Positions 1 to 9,760 of a stretch of DNA of 64,000 bases are shown here, piece by piece. Under the pieces are notes generated by a model. That model was not told the origin of the DNA. It made no database searches and worked only from the letters and a program-made list of their open reading frames with translations. This DNA comes from Alteromonas sp. ASW11-130 (GTDB lineage Bacteria > Pseudomonadota > Gammaproteobacteria > Enterobacterales > Alteromonadaceae): the NCBI RefSeq assembly GCF_026183735.1, contig NZ_JAPFRE010000015.1, positions 383,914 to 447,913 on the forward strand, given 5' to 3'. The translations under genes and the position numbers were made by a program. Positions within the stretch are counted from its first letter, which is position 1, and every line of letters begins with the position of its first letter.

Positions 1-433
1 CATTAGGATTTCCGCCATGCTTCAATGCTTCTTTTAGATAGAAATTGTCATCAAGTACTGCCGCGACGTTCATTACAGAATCACCATTTTTTATCTGCAT
101 ATTCGGTGAAGCGCCCCGTTTTAATAGTTTGCTAAATGCTTTCTTATTTTTTTTAGAAAGTGCGTAGAATAATAACGTCATGCCGTCTTTTCTGACAGCA
201 TTTACGTCTATCCCACGTGAAGCCAATGTATCAATTTTTTCAACATTTTCTTTCGATACATATTTTGCAAACTCTAAAATTTCTTTATCAGAAAAAAAAT
301 CCTTTGGCTTCAAATTACTGCGTTCTACCGTTTTCAGGTGACAACCGGAAATAGTCAATATAATGAGAACTACTAAAAACCATTTATATAATATCGAACC
401 TTGATTTATATGGGCTTTTCCATTCCAGTGCAT
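1..433 (-). CDS. Ankyrin-repeat lipoprotein, partial (C-terminus beyond window)
   Basis: The gene enters from the left edge; 144 residues are visible. It begins with a short basic segment, then a hydrophobic stretch ending in ISGC (lipobox, Cys about residue 33), so it is probably an inner- or outer-membrane lipoprotein. The mature part reads as ankyrin-type helices: a 'GIDVNAVRKDGMTLLFYAL' unit and a 'GASPNMQIKNGDSVMNVAA' unit are visible, with a third beginning at the edge. Such ankyrin lipoproteins often accompany Rhs or T6SS toxins as immunity or accessory proteins; that role here is inferred from position downstream of the Rhs gene. An ATG at 454 is an alternative start; 433 has a purine-rich GAGGGGG just upstream. 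The frame stays open about 43 codons further upstream without a start codon. Confidence 0.7.
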   Translation of the reverse strand, partial: MHWNGKAHINQGSILYKWFLVVLIILTISGCHLKTVERSNLKPKDFFSDKEILEFAKYVSKENVEKIDTLASRGIDVNAVRKDGMTLLFYALSKKNKKAFSKLLKRGASPNMQIKNGDSVMNVAAVLDDNFYLKEALKHGGNPN

Positions 434-668
434 TTTTTTCTTGCCCCCTCTCATTAAGGTTAAAGAGGTTATCGATACTCCTTCGATAGTTGGGTTGATC
501 TCCCATATATTCCCAGCGGCATCGCTATGGACGTATAATCTTGAATTAAAATAAAACTGTGCCCCTTTACATAATGCGCTTTAATTTCTAATTGTTATTT
601 TTAGATTATTTTTATTGCATATTTTATTTGTACTTATACTGCATTAGTAGGCGTACGATGTTAGGGGG

Positions 669-1001
669 TTAGACACTATTAAATACATCAACAACATCGA
701 ATCGCGAAAATCTACCTTCATCATCTACATAAAGGTAGATTTGATATTTGTGAATAGATGTTGTACCAGCGTTTTTATCTGGTAGACGTGCCTGAAAGCG
801 ATTTAAGTGCCGATCAAAATCGTAAATCCATTTTTGTTTTTCCAAAAATTCGACAATATCGGTAGTTGAGTCGCCAACTTGTAAATTGCTTTCCACTTCT
901 GAAGTGATACGTTTTTTCAAATCGGCCTCCCCCTTACAACCTTGAAAACTGCAAAGTATTAAAAATATTGCACATAATTTATATATTATATGATTTGTCA
1001 T
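669..1001 (-). CDS. Small lipoprotein downstream of Rhs toxin, candidate immunity protein
   Basis: This 110-aa protein has a signal peptide ending in a lipobox-like CSFQGC, with the lipidated Cys about residue 22. The mature ~88 residues begin with a short helix and then contain a likely alpha/beta fold ('VGDSTTDIVEFLEKQKW', 'YQIYLYVDDEGRFSRFDVV') that loosely recalls BamE/SmpA-like small lipoproteins. Its ATG lies 1 nt after the stop codon of the Rhs gene (CAG ATG TAA T ATG), so the two are translationally coupled. Position directly after a polymorphic toxin tip is the usual place for an immunity gene. A periplasm-facing lipoprotein would fit a toxin acting in the periplasm. I do not recognise a named family. 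Confidence 0.75.
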   Translation of the reverse strand: MTNHIIYKLCAIFLILCSFQGCKGEADLKKRITSEVESNLQVGDSTTDIVEFLEKQKWIYDFDRHLNRFQARLPDKNAGTTSIHKYQIYLYVDDEGRFSRFDVVDVFNSV

Positions 1002-1002
1002 A

Positions 1003-4000
1003 TTACATCTGTTTGTCCCAACCTGGGGCCCCCAAGTCTGGTGATGGTCGAGTAAAGCCTAATTCCTCAACAAAGGAAAAAGCATAGCTATTACTGTTTG
1101 GACCTGTTGGCCAATATCCAATTGAGCCTTTATTTACCATATCAGCAAAAGAGTTCATACTGGCAACAACTTGTTTGTAGGACATTAAAATATTTCCCAC
1201 TTCTTGAATATGCACTGTGTCGGAGGGTCTATCAAATGCTAACGACTCACTCCAAACACCACTTTGAGCTTTTACATTACCAAACCCAGATCCTGCTATA
1301 GTCTGTCCGCCGCCAACTTCAAGAGCTGCGGCGGCTGAACCAGCCGGCCCTGAAGAAGCTACTCCCAGTACACTCATACTTGGTCCACCTCTGGTAATGT
1401 ATTGCTCGCCAGTAGCAGGATCCGTTGCGATCACAAAAGCGTGATACTTTCCATGGACTCCATGCCCTGACGCCTTTGTATAACCTAACTGTATCCTTGT
1501 GGTAGAATTTTGATTGCTTTCCAATGCTTCGACCAAAGGTCCTTCTAAACTCGCAGTCTCAGTCCCATTAAAACTTTCTGGTGGGCCAGTAGGGTTACCT
1601 TCTTGATCAGTCCACCGTGAACTATTGGCGTTTCCTTTAGCGTTCGGTATATCAGCTTCAGTGCTCCCCTGCTTTTGAGATGCATCAATAGCCATCCCAG
1701 CTCCAAGTATCACAGCACTTTCCAACATCCCCTTAACATAACTCTTGGCAAAGCCCCCCGCGAAGTTAGCCATGGCGGTTCCTCCGCCTTCTATAGCGGT
1801 GAGCACGCCTTTTGCTAATTGATAGTAGCCATAGAATTGATACGCGGTAAGAGCAAAGTTAATAGCGGCTGCAATCATTGTATTCGCCAGCTGCGCAGCA
1901 ATAGCCTTTAATGCCATGGTCGCTAATGTCACCCAGATATATCCCGACGGATCGGTTTTATTCAACGGATTATTCATGGCATAGCTATAGCGGTTAAAAC
2001 TTTGAATGTTGGAAGGTTGCTGTATTGCAGGGTCAGCTTGTAAGAAGCGGCCAAGTACTGGGTCGTAGATTCTGCCGCCCATATGCACTAGTCCAAGCTC
2101 ATCTAGCTGTTCATGTCCTGTGTATCCGCGCAGCGTGAGCGAGCTAGTGTAGTTAATAATTTTCTTATGATCACGGGCCCAGGTATTGGCATCGCGTCTG
2201 GCGCCGAAAACATCAAAACTCATCTCCTGTGCTTTGCTACCATTTGACTTGGCAATAACATGAGTTGAATTTAAGTGATCGGTTAGTAAGTAATTAACCG
2301 TTTTACTGGATTTGACATGAGTTATAAGAATGCTATCGCCAATATAGCGTTTAGCTTGCCAGTCGCTCGACCCTGCGATACGCACAAACTCGACGTTACC
2401 GATATAATGAGTTTCGGTTCTAAGTGGTATAAAGGTGGTAATATCGCTGGTTCGAATAGGCACGTAAGTGCCTTTGCCCATGCCTATTTCACTTCGCTTA
2501 TAGCGTTTACCGTCTACGCCGTAGGCAAAATCCACCACGTAGCCTTCTTTTGCTATACTGACAGGTTTATTAAAACTGTTGTTAACGAACGTACGCTGAT
2601 TGTCATTAATAATATTACCGGCGGCATCGTAGGTGTAGCTATTTGCCATGGTACCAGTGACCGATTTTACTGCGTGAGGCTTACTGGTATGGTAAGTATA
2701 AGTACCCACACCACTTTTACTGGTTATATTCCCAATGGCGTTGTAATTAATATCAGTAACTACATAGGTTTTGCCGGAAACAGTTGATTTGGTCACACGA
2801 TTAAGTGCATCGTAAACAAAGTCTTCGCGCAGACCTTTTGACAGGTCGCGACGATAGGTAAGGTTGCCTTTGTTGTCCCACTCATATTGCAGGTTTTGCA
2901 AGGTGGTTGCGGCGGTTGATTTAATTGTTTCAGTTAAACCTGTGGCTGCATTACGTCCGATAGTTCGGGTAATGACGCCCCCAAGCTTATCTTTACTGAT
3001 TTTCCCAAATCCATCTGCTTCTAGTGCTTGCCAATACAGGGCGTTACTGGCTTTATCGCGAATTTGATAGGCCCAGTTATGCGCGTTATAGATATGTTTA
3101 ACGCCGTGTCCAGACGCGTCTATCTCTTCTGCAAGACGACCAGCAGCGTCATATACTGACTTCTCGGTATAGCTGAATGAATCAAAGCTAGTGCGCTTTT
3201 CTTTTACTCTGCTGAAGGTGTCGTAAAAGAACTGCTCCTGATAGCCAGACACATTGTCTACTACTTTGCTCACCATTCCTAAAGCAAACGCACCTGAGTC
3301 ATAGGTATAAACAAACTCGTGTTCTTTGTGGCCAGTAGAGGTTTTGCGTGTTTCTTTTATCTTCCTGCCGAGTTTGTCATATTGAAATGAAATGGTATTG
3401 CTATTCGCATCTTTTTGCGAAGTCAGCTCATGATAAGCGTTGTAGCCGTATGTTGTCGTCCCCGCATCAGGGTCGATTATCTTGGTTTTATTGCCATATT
3501 TATCGTAGTAGACCCGAATTTGATTACTATTTGGGTCGGTTACCGTGTCCAGTTGATTCGACGTATCGTACAGATACCACGCACGTTTACCGTTAGCATC
3601 GAGCACTTCAACTACATTTCCCAACCCGTTTTTAAATTCATGGTTTACATGACCAGTTGGATTAGTAGATGACGTTTTGAAGCCATCGTACTCAGTTTCC
3701 CATATTCCACCATCAGCTTGCGTAATCTCAATTACGCGATTGAGGGAATCGTATTTAATAGTAGAAACCAGTGGTGATGTCTCACTACTCAAGTAAGGAA
3801 CGGATTCAGATATTTTACGTCCGGCAGAATCGTATTCGGTATCCTTATAAATCCAGGTACCTACTTTCAAGCTTTGGCCCGCGCTGCGAACTTCGTTGCC
3901 CCGTTTGTCTGTGTAGGTTCGCGCAGTTGGGCTGCCTTCTTGGGTTATTTCTTCATAGTAAACTGCTGATGATGGACAGTGCGAAACGCCCTTACACCAG

Positions 4001-7000
4001 TACTGTACTTTACTGCTGGTCTGTGCATACGAGCCCGTTTTACTTGTATTATTTTGTGGTGTCCGCACCTCACCGGTTTGGCGTCCCATACTATTGTATT
4101 CATAATAAATACGCTGGCCGTTGGCTGAAACTTCGTAATTTTTAAGACCTTTAGACGTGTAATAGATCCTAGTTTTATGACCTAGCTCATTACGCTTTTC
4201 AATAATATGACGTCCATACAGATCGTATCCGGTAAACACGACTCTATTGGAGAGCCCAGATTTGGAAAGAGTCTTTTGGGTGGTTAAACCAAATTTATTT
4301 AACTCTAGAGAAGTTAAAACGCCGTTATCCGCGGTACTTGATGATAGTCTGCCAAGACTGTCGTATCCAAACTTGGTAATTAGGGTGTGTGTTGGCTGCG
4401 GATAGGTGTACGAGCCACGTTTATCCGTTCTTTCTTTTTTCAATGTTTCCTGGGTAACTCTGCCACCATACTTTGAATAAGAATATTGAGACGTTTTGGT
4501 TTCTCTTGTTACCACATACTTATCCGTATGGTATTTCATTTCCGTGAGTGGATTACCGTAACTATCCACCGATAGTTCTGAAATTTTCGTCACTAGCTTT
4601 TCATTCGCAACGCTATCGACATTGTAGGTTGATTGCGTAGTTTTTTTCGGGTAAACATACTGCGCTTTGGTTCTGCTGCCGATAGTAAAGCTATTGTTAG
4701 TGATGACCCCATATTCGTATATCGTTTCAGCTTTTCTAATATAGGTATTAGTCGATGAGGTTGAGGCTATTGACGCGTACTGCTTATCTGTTGACGCAAA
4801 ACTTAACGAGCGTAAGTCGCCCGAACATAAGCGGGGGTTTGTTTCGCACGGAGTAGGCTCTGGATAAGGGTCGGGCTGCGTCGCTTCGTTCTTCACGATG
4901 GCTTCTATGGTTACTTTTGTAGGAGACCCACGGTAAATACCATCTTGTCGATATTCTGTAGTGGTACGTAACGAAGAAGCCACGCTGCTAATCGCTACTT
5001 TTCTGTATCCTAGTAATCCACGCCCTATTTGGGCTTTCCCCCCCGTATAATGATACGACAATGTATCACCATTTTGATGCAGACGGCTAACGACCCGCAC
5101 CGCACCTTTTAAATCAGTCACCAGGCTGCCATTACCCCAGTTTTTGGTATTTCCGTTTGACTCTTTGGTATATACCTGCGGAGAATTTAAGGTTTGATAA
5201 AAGACCGACGTCGTATTACCAAATCCATCTGTAACTTTTTCAATTCTATTTGCACCTGTATCATCGCGAAAATCTGTGCGGGAGCGGCCCTTAAAAATAA
5301 ATTTATCCTGTACGCCGTCTCCATCCATATCAACAAAACTCAGGTCGTTATAATCTGTAGTATCATATCCATAATAATGCTGCGTAAATTGGCCATTTTT
5401 ATAGGAAATAAAATACATATTCGAAGAAACTTTGAATATGATTTCTGTGGTGCCATTGGCATCCACATCCATGGTCGCTAGATTGTCAGCTTCGTCTTTG
5501 CGGATCTGGATGGGTGCATTAAACCCATTTCCATTATTAATGACACCAAACCACATGTTGTCAGACTTGCGTCGATACACTAAATCCGTTAAACCATCGC
5601 CATTTAAATTAATCGGCATAACTTTTTCAGCGTGACTGGTCGACCACAGTTTGACATATTCGCTTAACTTAATTTTTCCACTTGAACCATCACCTGATAA
5701 AACAATACGCCAACTTGAATAGTTTGAGGTAGTGGTAGACTGGATGGTCGCATGCTCTTGATATGTGTTTAGAAGTTGTGCCGCTTTCTGACTACTAAGC
5801 CCTTCTGTGGAGGGCAAATATCCACCTTTATTTACTGTAGTGCTCGCCTGCGTTAGCTGACCTTTGTTTGTCGCTTTAATCGGGGGGTCCTTTCTAGCGG
5901 CAAGCTGAATAGGAGTGTTACTTTGTCGATATTTCGTTTTCAAAGAGTTTGTCACAACATTCGTTGACGTTAACACCTGTCCTTTTTGAATTGATGGTAC
6001 CGGATCTTTTCTGTAAGGTTCCGGGCACGTGTCTGGGAATGGATTACACCCTGGCTCAGTATAGGTCACCACGCGCTCATTAACTTTCACGATTAAGTCA
6101 GCTTTACCGTCCCCATTGAAATCGGTGGCGGTAAAGGTGTTATCATCTTCGTCGTAATCTAACAGCGATATAGTAGAATTCGCATAGTACTTCTTTAATG
6201 ACAGTTCTACGCCGGTTTGCGTACTCGAAACCCCCGTCTTTGTTCCTTTTTGAATAGTCAGTTTATTACCCACGATATGCATAAGATCGGGCATGCCGTC
6301 CGCATTCATATCAACAAAGCGTGATTTAGCATCACTGTTCGGTTTGGGTAAGGTGCTTAGGGTAGAAATACTAAAGTTATTCCCTGATGTGTGCTTGATT
6401 ATTTTCCAGTAATTAGAGGTGGAGGGTAAGTAAATAATGTCATCGTCACCATCTTTGTCATAATCGACGACTTTCCAGGTTCGACGGAAGGATTTACTGG
6501 CAATATCATTGTAGGTTTTAATGTGATCTAAGGTTTGACCATTATTTCTTATCAGATATAGGTGATCGGTGGAGCTACCCCGGTCATTTCGGACATAAGC
6601 AATGTCGAGTAAGCCATCACCATTGAAATCTAATAATTGGTGCCCTTTGTAGCGGCTCTCGCGAGAAAAGTCTTTGTCTTGATATGATGAAGATTGATTT
6701 AAGCTTTTAGCGTTCCATGAAAATACGGTTGGCGCTAAGCATTTATCGTTAATATCACACGCTTCTATTGCTTCAAGCAAACTCGATGCCGAATTACCAT
6801 AGCTAGCCAAATCTTTTTTATAGCTCAACTTGTACTTTCGCAATAGTGAGCTGCCGTAATAAGACTCAATGGTTTTAAGACGCTTAGTTACGCTACTTTT
6901 CTCGCCTGCAATATAAGATTCTGATACATCATGACGACCTTCATAGATAAACTTAATTTTATTTTTATAGGAGTGGGTTGAGTGGGCAGAATAACTAACC

Positions 7001-8127
7001 TGAGTTGGGTAATATTCTAAAGAACCGCTGACCTTGTCATACGAAAAGGTATAGTAGTTGTCGGATGCATCTTCTACCTTTCTTAGCGCCCATGCGAAGT
7101 GTTTATTATTTGACGTTTTGATTAAACCGTTTTCGCTTGAACCCAATTTACCATAGTGAAATACATTCCCTTTTTTGTCATACACTACGAACCGATCAGG
7201 CCCTTTAGAGGTTGACGATCGATAAGAGATTATTTTCTGGAAGCTGTCTTGTGCGGTCCTGTATTCAGCATTGTTAGCGCCATAAGTTTGCCCGTTTTTA
7301 ACCAATAATCGCTGGCCGTCCAGACAAAACCTGTCATTAGTAGAAAAGTCGACCTTACTGACCGTACCATCTGTTTCAATATTCTTTTCACAGCGAGAAA
7401 TAGCACTTAAACCGCCTATTGCCCAACCAACACCAAGATGCCCATTATTCGGATTGCTCGAATAATTAAGTGAAATGTTTGGTTTCAGTCCACCTGTCGA
7501 TTCAGCGAGGGTAATAGGAATATTATAAGTGAAGTCACCACTTGGAGATACGTTGCCTTCCCCGGTTAGTCCACCAACATATTCAGATGTACCGATTTCG
7601 TGGGTAAAGCCTTCAGTGGTTGCATACTGAACTGTCTGTGTACTTTCATTAAACAAATCATCCTTGAAGTCGCTGTTCATATCGATAACTTTAACATTAT
7701 CAAGGTTTGACATATCGCGTGTAAAATCAAATGGTTTAGCTAAACCATTTGACACCATTATTTCGTCACCTGTTGAAGTTTGAATAATGAGATCTGGCCT
7801 GCCATCACCATCAAAATCACCACTTAGTCGCTTCCCATGCTCAGTAAGCTCTGAATTAAGCTTTCTAAATTTGTCTATGGTGACGTTTTCTATTAAGTAT
7901 TGATCGCCTCTTTTAACAATTTTTCGATAAGGAAATTTTTCGTATACTCTGACAGACGCAGCTCCATCTTCTGTAGCAGGGACCATGGATACAGGTTCCT
8001 GATAATAATAGTTGCCTTCTAGGTCGACCCATACTGCCTGTTGAAGGGGATCGATTTGTGTGGCTGTTGCGGGCAAAGTAATACCAAGTCCGCAAGCTGC
8101 GAGCATGCAGAAAATATACGTTTTCAT
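1003..8127 (-). CDS. Sec-exported Rhs/SpvB-type polymorphic toxin (FG-GAP/VCBS + YD repeats + C-terminal tip)
   Basis: This 2374-aa protein has a signal peptide (cleavage near ATAT-QIDP). An FG-GAP/VCBS-like calcium loop follows ('GDFDGDGRPDLII'), then a SpvB/TcdB-like N-terminal segment (about 180-250, 'GEGNVSPSGDFTYNIPI'). Several more FG-GAP repeats follow (such as 'LDFNGDGLLDIAYV', 'TDFNGDGKADLIV', 'VDMDGDGVQDKFIF') and a long series of YD repeats. The Rhs core ends with 'RIYDPVLGRFLQADPAIQ' and 'NRYSYAMNNPLNKTDPSG'. The last 311 residues (about 2064-2374, bases 1006-1938) are the variable tip: a hydrophobic segment, a linker, then a domain with 'KYHAFVIATDPATGEQY' and 'GPNSNSYAFSFVEELG', reminiscent of permuted papain/NlpC-like folds. 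The start has AAGGA 8 nt upstream. Architecture resembles TcB/TcC and secreted Rhs toxins rather than PAAR-Rhs T6SS effectors. Confidence 0.93.
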   Translation of the reverse strand: MKTYIFCMLAACGLGITLPATATQIDPLQQAVWVDLEGNYYYQEPVSMVPATEDGAASVRVYEKFPYRKIVKRGDQYLIENVTIDKFRKLNSELTEHGKRLSGDFDGDGRPDLIIQTSTGDEIMVSNGLAKPFDFTRDMSNLDNVKVIDMNSDFKDDLFNESTQTVQYATTEGFTHEIGTSEYVGGLTGEGNVSPSGDFTYNIPITLAESTGGLKPNISLNYSSNPNNGHLGVGWAIGGLSAISRCEKNIETDGTVSKVDFSTNDRFCLDGQRLLVKNGQTYGANNAEYRTAQDSFQKIISYRSSTSKGPDRFVVYDKKGNVFHYGKLGSSENGLIKTSNNKHFAWALRKVEDASDNYYTFSYDKVSGSLEYYPTQVSYSAHSTHSYKNKIKFIYEGRHDVSESYIAGEKSSVTKRLKTIESYYGSSLLRKYKLSYKKDLASYGNSASSLLEAIEACDINDKCLAPTVFSWNAKSLNQSSSYQDKDFSRESRYKGHQLLDFNGDGLLDIAYVRNDRGSSTDHLYLIRNNGQTLDHIKTYNDIASKSFRRTWKVVDYDKDGDDDIIYLPSTSNYWKIIKHTSGNNFSISTLSTLPKPNSDAKSRFVDMNADGMPDLMHIVGNKLTIQKGTKTGVSSTQTGVELSLKKYYANSTISLLDYDEDDNTFTATDFNGDGKADLIVKVNERVVTYTEPGCNPFPDTCPEPYRKDPVPSIQKGQVLTSTNVVTNSLKTKYRQSNTPIQLAARKDPPIKATNKGQLTQASTTVNKGGYLPSTEGLSSQKAAQLLNTYQEHATIQSTTTSNYSSWRIVLSGDGSSGKIKLSEYVKLWSTSHAEKVMPINLNGDGLTDLVYRRKSDNMWFGVINNGNGFNAPIQIRKDEADNLATMDVDANGTTEIIFKVSSNMYFISYKNGQFTQHYYGYDTTDYNDLSFVDMDGDGVQDKFIFKGRSRTDFRDDTGANRIEKVTDGFGNTTSVFYQTLNSPQVYTKESNGNTKNWGNGSLVTDLKGAVRVVSRLHQNGDTLSYHYTGGKAQIGRGLLGYRKVAISSVASSLRTTTEYRQDGIYRGSPTKVTIEAIVKNEATQPDPYPEPTPCETNPRLCSGDLRSLSFASTDKQYASIASTSSTNTYIRKAETIYEYGVITNNSFTIGSRTKAQYVYPKKTTQSTYNVDSVANEKLVTKISELSVDSYGNPLTEMKYHTDKYVVTRETKTSQYSYSKYGGRVTQETLKKERTDKRGSYTYPQPTHTLITKFGYDSLGRLSSSTADNGVLTSLELNKFGLTTQKTLSKSGLSNRVVFTGYDLYGRHIIEKRNELGHKTRIYYTSKGLKNYEVSANGQRIYYEYNSMGRQTGEVRTPQNNTSKTGSYAQTSSKVQYWCKGVSHCPSSAVYYEEITQEGSPTARTYTDKRGNEVRSAGQSLKVGTWIYKDTEYDSAGRKISESVPYLSSETSPLVSTIKYDSLNRVIEITQADGGIWETEYDGFKTSSTNPTGHVNHEFKNGLGNVVEVLDANGKRAWYLYDTSNQLDTVTDPNSNQIRVYYDKYGNKTKIIDPDAGTTTYGYNAYHELTSQKDANSNTISFQYDKLGRKIKETRKTSTGHKEHEFVYTYDSGAFALGMVSKVVDNVSGYQEQFFYDTFSRVKEKRTSFDSFSYTEKSVYDAAGRLAEEIDASGHGVKHIYNAHNWAYQIRDKASNALYWQALEADGFGKISKDKLGGVITRTIGRNAATGLTETIKSTAATTLQNLQYEWDNKGNLTYRRDLSKGLREDFVYDALNRVTKSTVSGKTYVVTDINYNAIGNITSKSGVGTYTYHTSKPHAVKSVTGTMANSYTYDAAGNIINDNQRTFVNNSFNKPVSIAKEGYVVDFAYGVDGKRYKRSEIGMGKGTYVPIRTSDITTFIPLRTETHYIGNVEFVRIAGSSDWQAKRYIGDSILITHVKSSKTVNYLLTDHLNSTHVIAKSNGSKAQEMSFDVFGARRDANTWARDHKKIINYTSSLTLRGYTGHEQLDELGLVHMGGRIYDPVLGRFLQADPAIQQPSNIQSFNRYSYAMNNPLNKTDPSGYIWVTLATMALKAIAAQLANTMIAAAINFALTAYQFYGYYQLAKGVLTAIEGGGTAMANFAGGFAKSYVKGMLESAVILGAGMAIDASQKQGSTEADIPNAKGNANSSRWTDQEGNPTGPPESFNGTETASLEGPLVEALESNQNSTTRIQLGYTKASGHGVHGKYHAFVIATDPATGEQYITRGGPSMSVLGVASSGPAGSAAAALEVGGGQTIAGSGFGNVKAQSGVWSESLAFDRPSDTVHIQEVGNILMSYKQVVASMNSFADMVNKGSIGYWPTGPNSNSYAFSFVEELGFTRPSPDLGAPGWDKQM

Positions 8128-8156
8128 TTTATTATCCTTGTAACGTAAAGGACTTT

Positions 8157-8510
8157 CTATTCAGCGACGTTTAGTTCTAATGTATTAATGGTGCAGGTTG
8201 GAGCTTGGCTATCGAAGTTAATCTTGATGGCTAAGTTTGAAGCCACAGCAGTTAACATTAGGGAATGCATACTTTTATATTGAGGGTGGCTTTGGTTAAG
8301 GATGCCACTATTACCATCCTTTAAAGCACAATCCAGAGCCGCATCAGTTCCTGCAGGAAAGGTTAAGAAGGTTCCCTCTGGAGACGCTTTCATGGTAGAT
8401 ACCACTGTATTAGTTACGCCTTCACAAGTAAAACCATCACAGCTTGCAAACGCCGCGCCTGATGCAGTCAGAAGAAGAATAGAAACTGATTTGATGACCG
8501 TATTTTTCAT
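8157..8510 (-). CDS. Small exported four-cysteine protein upstream of Rhs gene
   Basis: About 117 aa from the ATG at 8510, which gives a clean signal peptide (MKNTVIKSVSILLL...AAFA-SCDG); an ATG 4 codons upstream (8522) is possible but adds charged residues before the signal. The mature part has four cysteines (SCDGFTC, DCAL, TCTIN), consistent with two periplasmic or extracellular disulfides, and a predicted beta-rich composition. It ends 29 nt before the Rhs start on the same strand, so it is probably the first gene of the toxin operon. No family recognised; a chaperone, adaptor or secreted partner of the Rhs protein are guesses. Confidence 0.7.
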   Translation of the reverse strand: MKNTVIKSVSILLLTASGAAFASCDGFTCEGVTNTVVSTMKASPEGTFLTFPAGTDAALDCALKDGNSGILNQSHPQYKSMHSLMLTAVASNLAIKINFDSQAPTCTINTLELNVAE

Positions 8511-8968
8511 CGGAAAATCCATTTGTTTTATAATTATTCATAAACACAGATGAAAAGAGGCAAATACTTGTTCATCCATGAATAAGGGGTAGTAGGTGAT
8601 ACGCTTCACCTGCAATTAATAGTACTTCGGATTGATTAAAATTCAACTAAAAAATGAACTTTTTTTAATCATTTTTCGATCATGACTATTGGTACGTTGT
8701 TTTTTGGATAAGTTAATACAAGCGAAAATCAACTATATATCTAGCTAGAATATTGGCAGCCTGCGCGCTATCCCGAACAATACACATTCATATACGATAA
8801 GCTTGTTTTCGTAGCATTTAACTGGTGCGCGTGGAGCCAGGGCGATGCGGCGTATGGGAGCGACGTAAATTAAAATACACAATGAACGATATCCGGGCGA
8901 GCATGCATGTGTGAAGCGCTCACTACCAGGACATTACTTGATGATTAATTTTCGTTATTTAGCTTAAG
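8511..8968. other. Intergenic region with short inverted repeat
   Basis: No convincing gene in 458 bp. It holds an AT-rich stretch (8630-8750) that should contain the promoter of the toxin operon. A perfect 6-bp inverted repeat lies at 8594-8611 (AGGTGA, 6-nt loop, TCACCT) and could be an operator or a weak hairpin in the 5' leader of the operon. The right half (about 8750-8968) contains nothing I can name. Confidence 0.5.
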
Positions 8969-9760
8969 TTAAGCTCTTGAGCGCAACTTACCTATCACTC
9001 GGCGTTTAAATGAATACCAATGATTTTTGGGAAAACTGGGCGCTTTTTCTAACATTCCACTTAGTATGTGAGAAGGATTTTTTATAGGCTTAACGTGCGC
9101 GCAATAGAGGGTTTCCACGTTCATTGATGCGACTTTTTCTAATGACTGTTTGTATTGGTTTGGGTGACAGAGGGGGTAGGGGGGGACTAGCTCACCTTTG
9201 ACCTTCACCACCAAATCAGCTACATATAGTTGCTGGGTCGGTACATGTAAAACGGAAATATCGTGATTCGTATGACCTGGCGTATAGTGCACCTTAAAAT
9301 CGGAAAACTCAGGTAAGGTATCACCTTCCTGTAACAAAATATCAGGCTGTAAAAGCGGCGGGTACCACACTTTTCTTTTCGGTTTACCTAATCTCCCCGC
9401 GACCCACCAAGTAAGGGCAACATCTATTGCATGAGCGGTGCGTCCTGCGATTCCGGTATACCAGGTTCGGGTGCCGGGATGCGCAGCGATTTTCGCATGC
9501 GTGATAGCCCGTAACTTATGCGCACCACCTGCATGATCAGGATGCATGTGTGTGACAACAATAAGCTTTAAGTCGGTCAATGGGCGCTCTAGTTCATATT
9601 TGATAAACTTACATACTTGCTTAACATCTGCCCGGCTACACCCATCTAACAACATTAAGCCGTGATGATCTTCTATCAGGTAAATAAATTGAATGTAGCC
9701 GTTAAGTATGTGAAGTTTCATTTGTTTGTTCATGCGATGCCGTGAAACCAAAAATAGCAT
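8969..9760 (-). CDS. MBL-fold metallo-hydrolase
   Basis: 263 aa. The metallo-beta-lactamase signature is clear: 'THMHPDHAGG' (HxHxDH, about residues 69-78), the later 'YTPGHTNHDISVL' metal His, the bridging Asp in 'LYVADLVVK' and a final His in 'YCAHVKPI'. It should bind two metal ions and hydrolyse an unknown ester, lactone or thioester; lactonase- and glyoxalase II-like enzymes share this layout. No signal peptide, so cytoplasmic. Start is uncertain: ATGs at residues 10 and 14 (9733 and 9721) give a more usual N-terminus ('MKLHILNGYIQFIYLI'). It stands alone, with about 260 bp to the next gene on its upstream side. Confidence 0.85.
   Translation of the reverse strand: MLFLVSRHRMNKQMKLHILNGYIQFIYLIEDHHGLMLLDGCSRADVKQVCKFIKYELERPLTDLKLIVVTHMHPDHAGGAHKLRAITHAKIAAHPGTRTWYTGIAGRTAHAIDVALTWWVAGRLGKPKRKVWYPPLLQPDILLQEGDTLPEFSDFKVHYTPGHTNHDISVLHVPTQQLYVADLVVKVKGELVPPYPLCHPNQYKQSLEKVASMNVETLYCAHVKPIKNPSHILSGMLEKAPSFPKNHWYSFKRRVIGKLRSRA

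Noticed and set aside
2317..5635. Several 60-156 codon plus-strand frames inside the Rhs gene
   Set aside because: Shadow frames of a long repetitive coding region; no ribosome sites or protein features.
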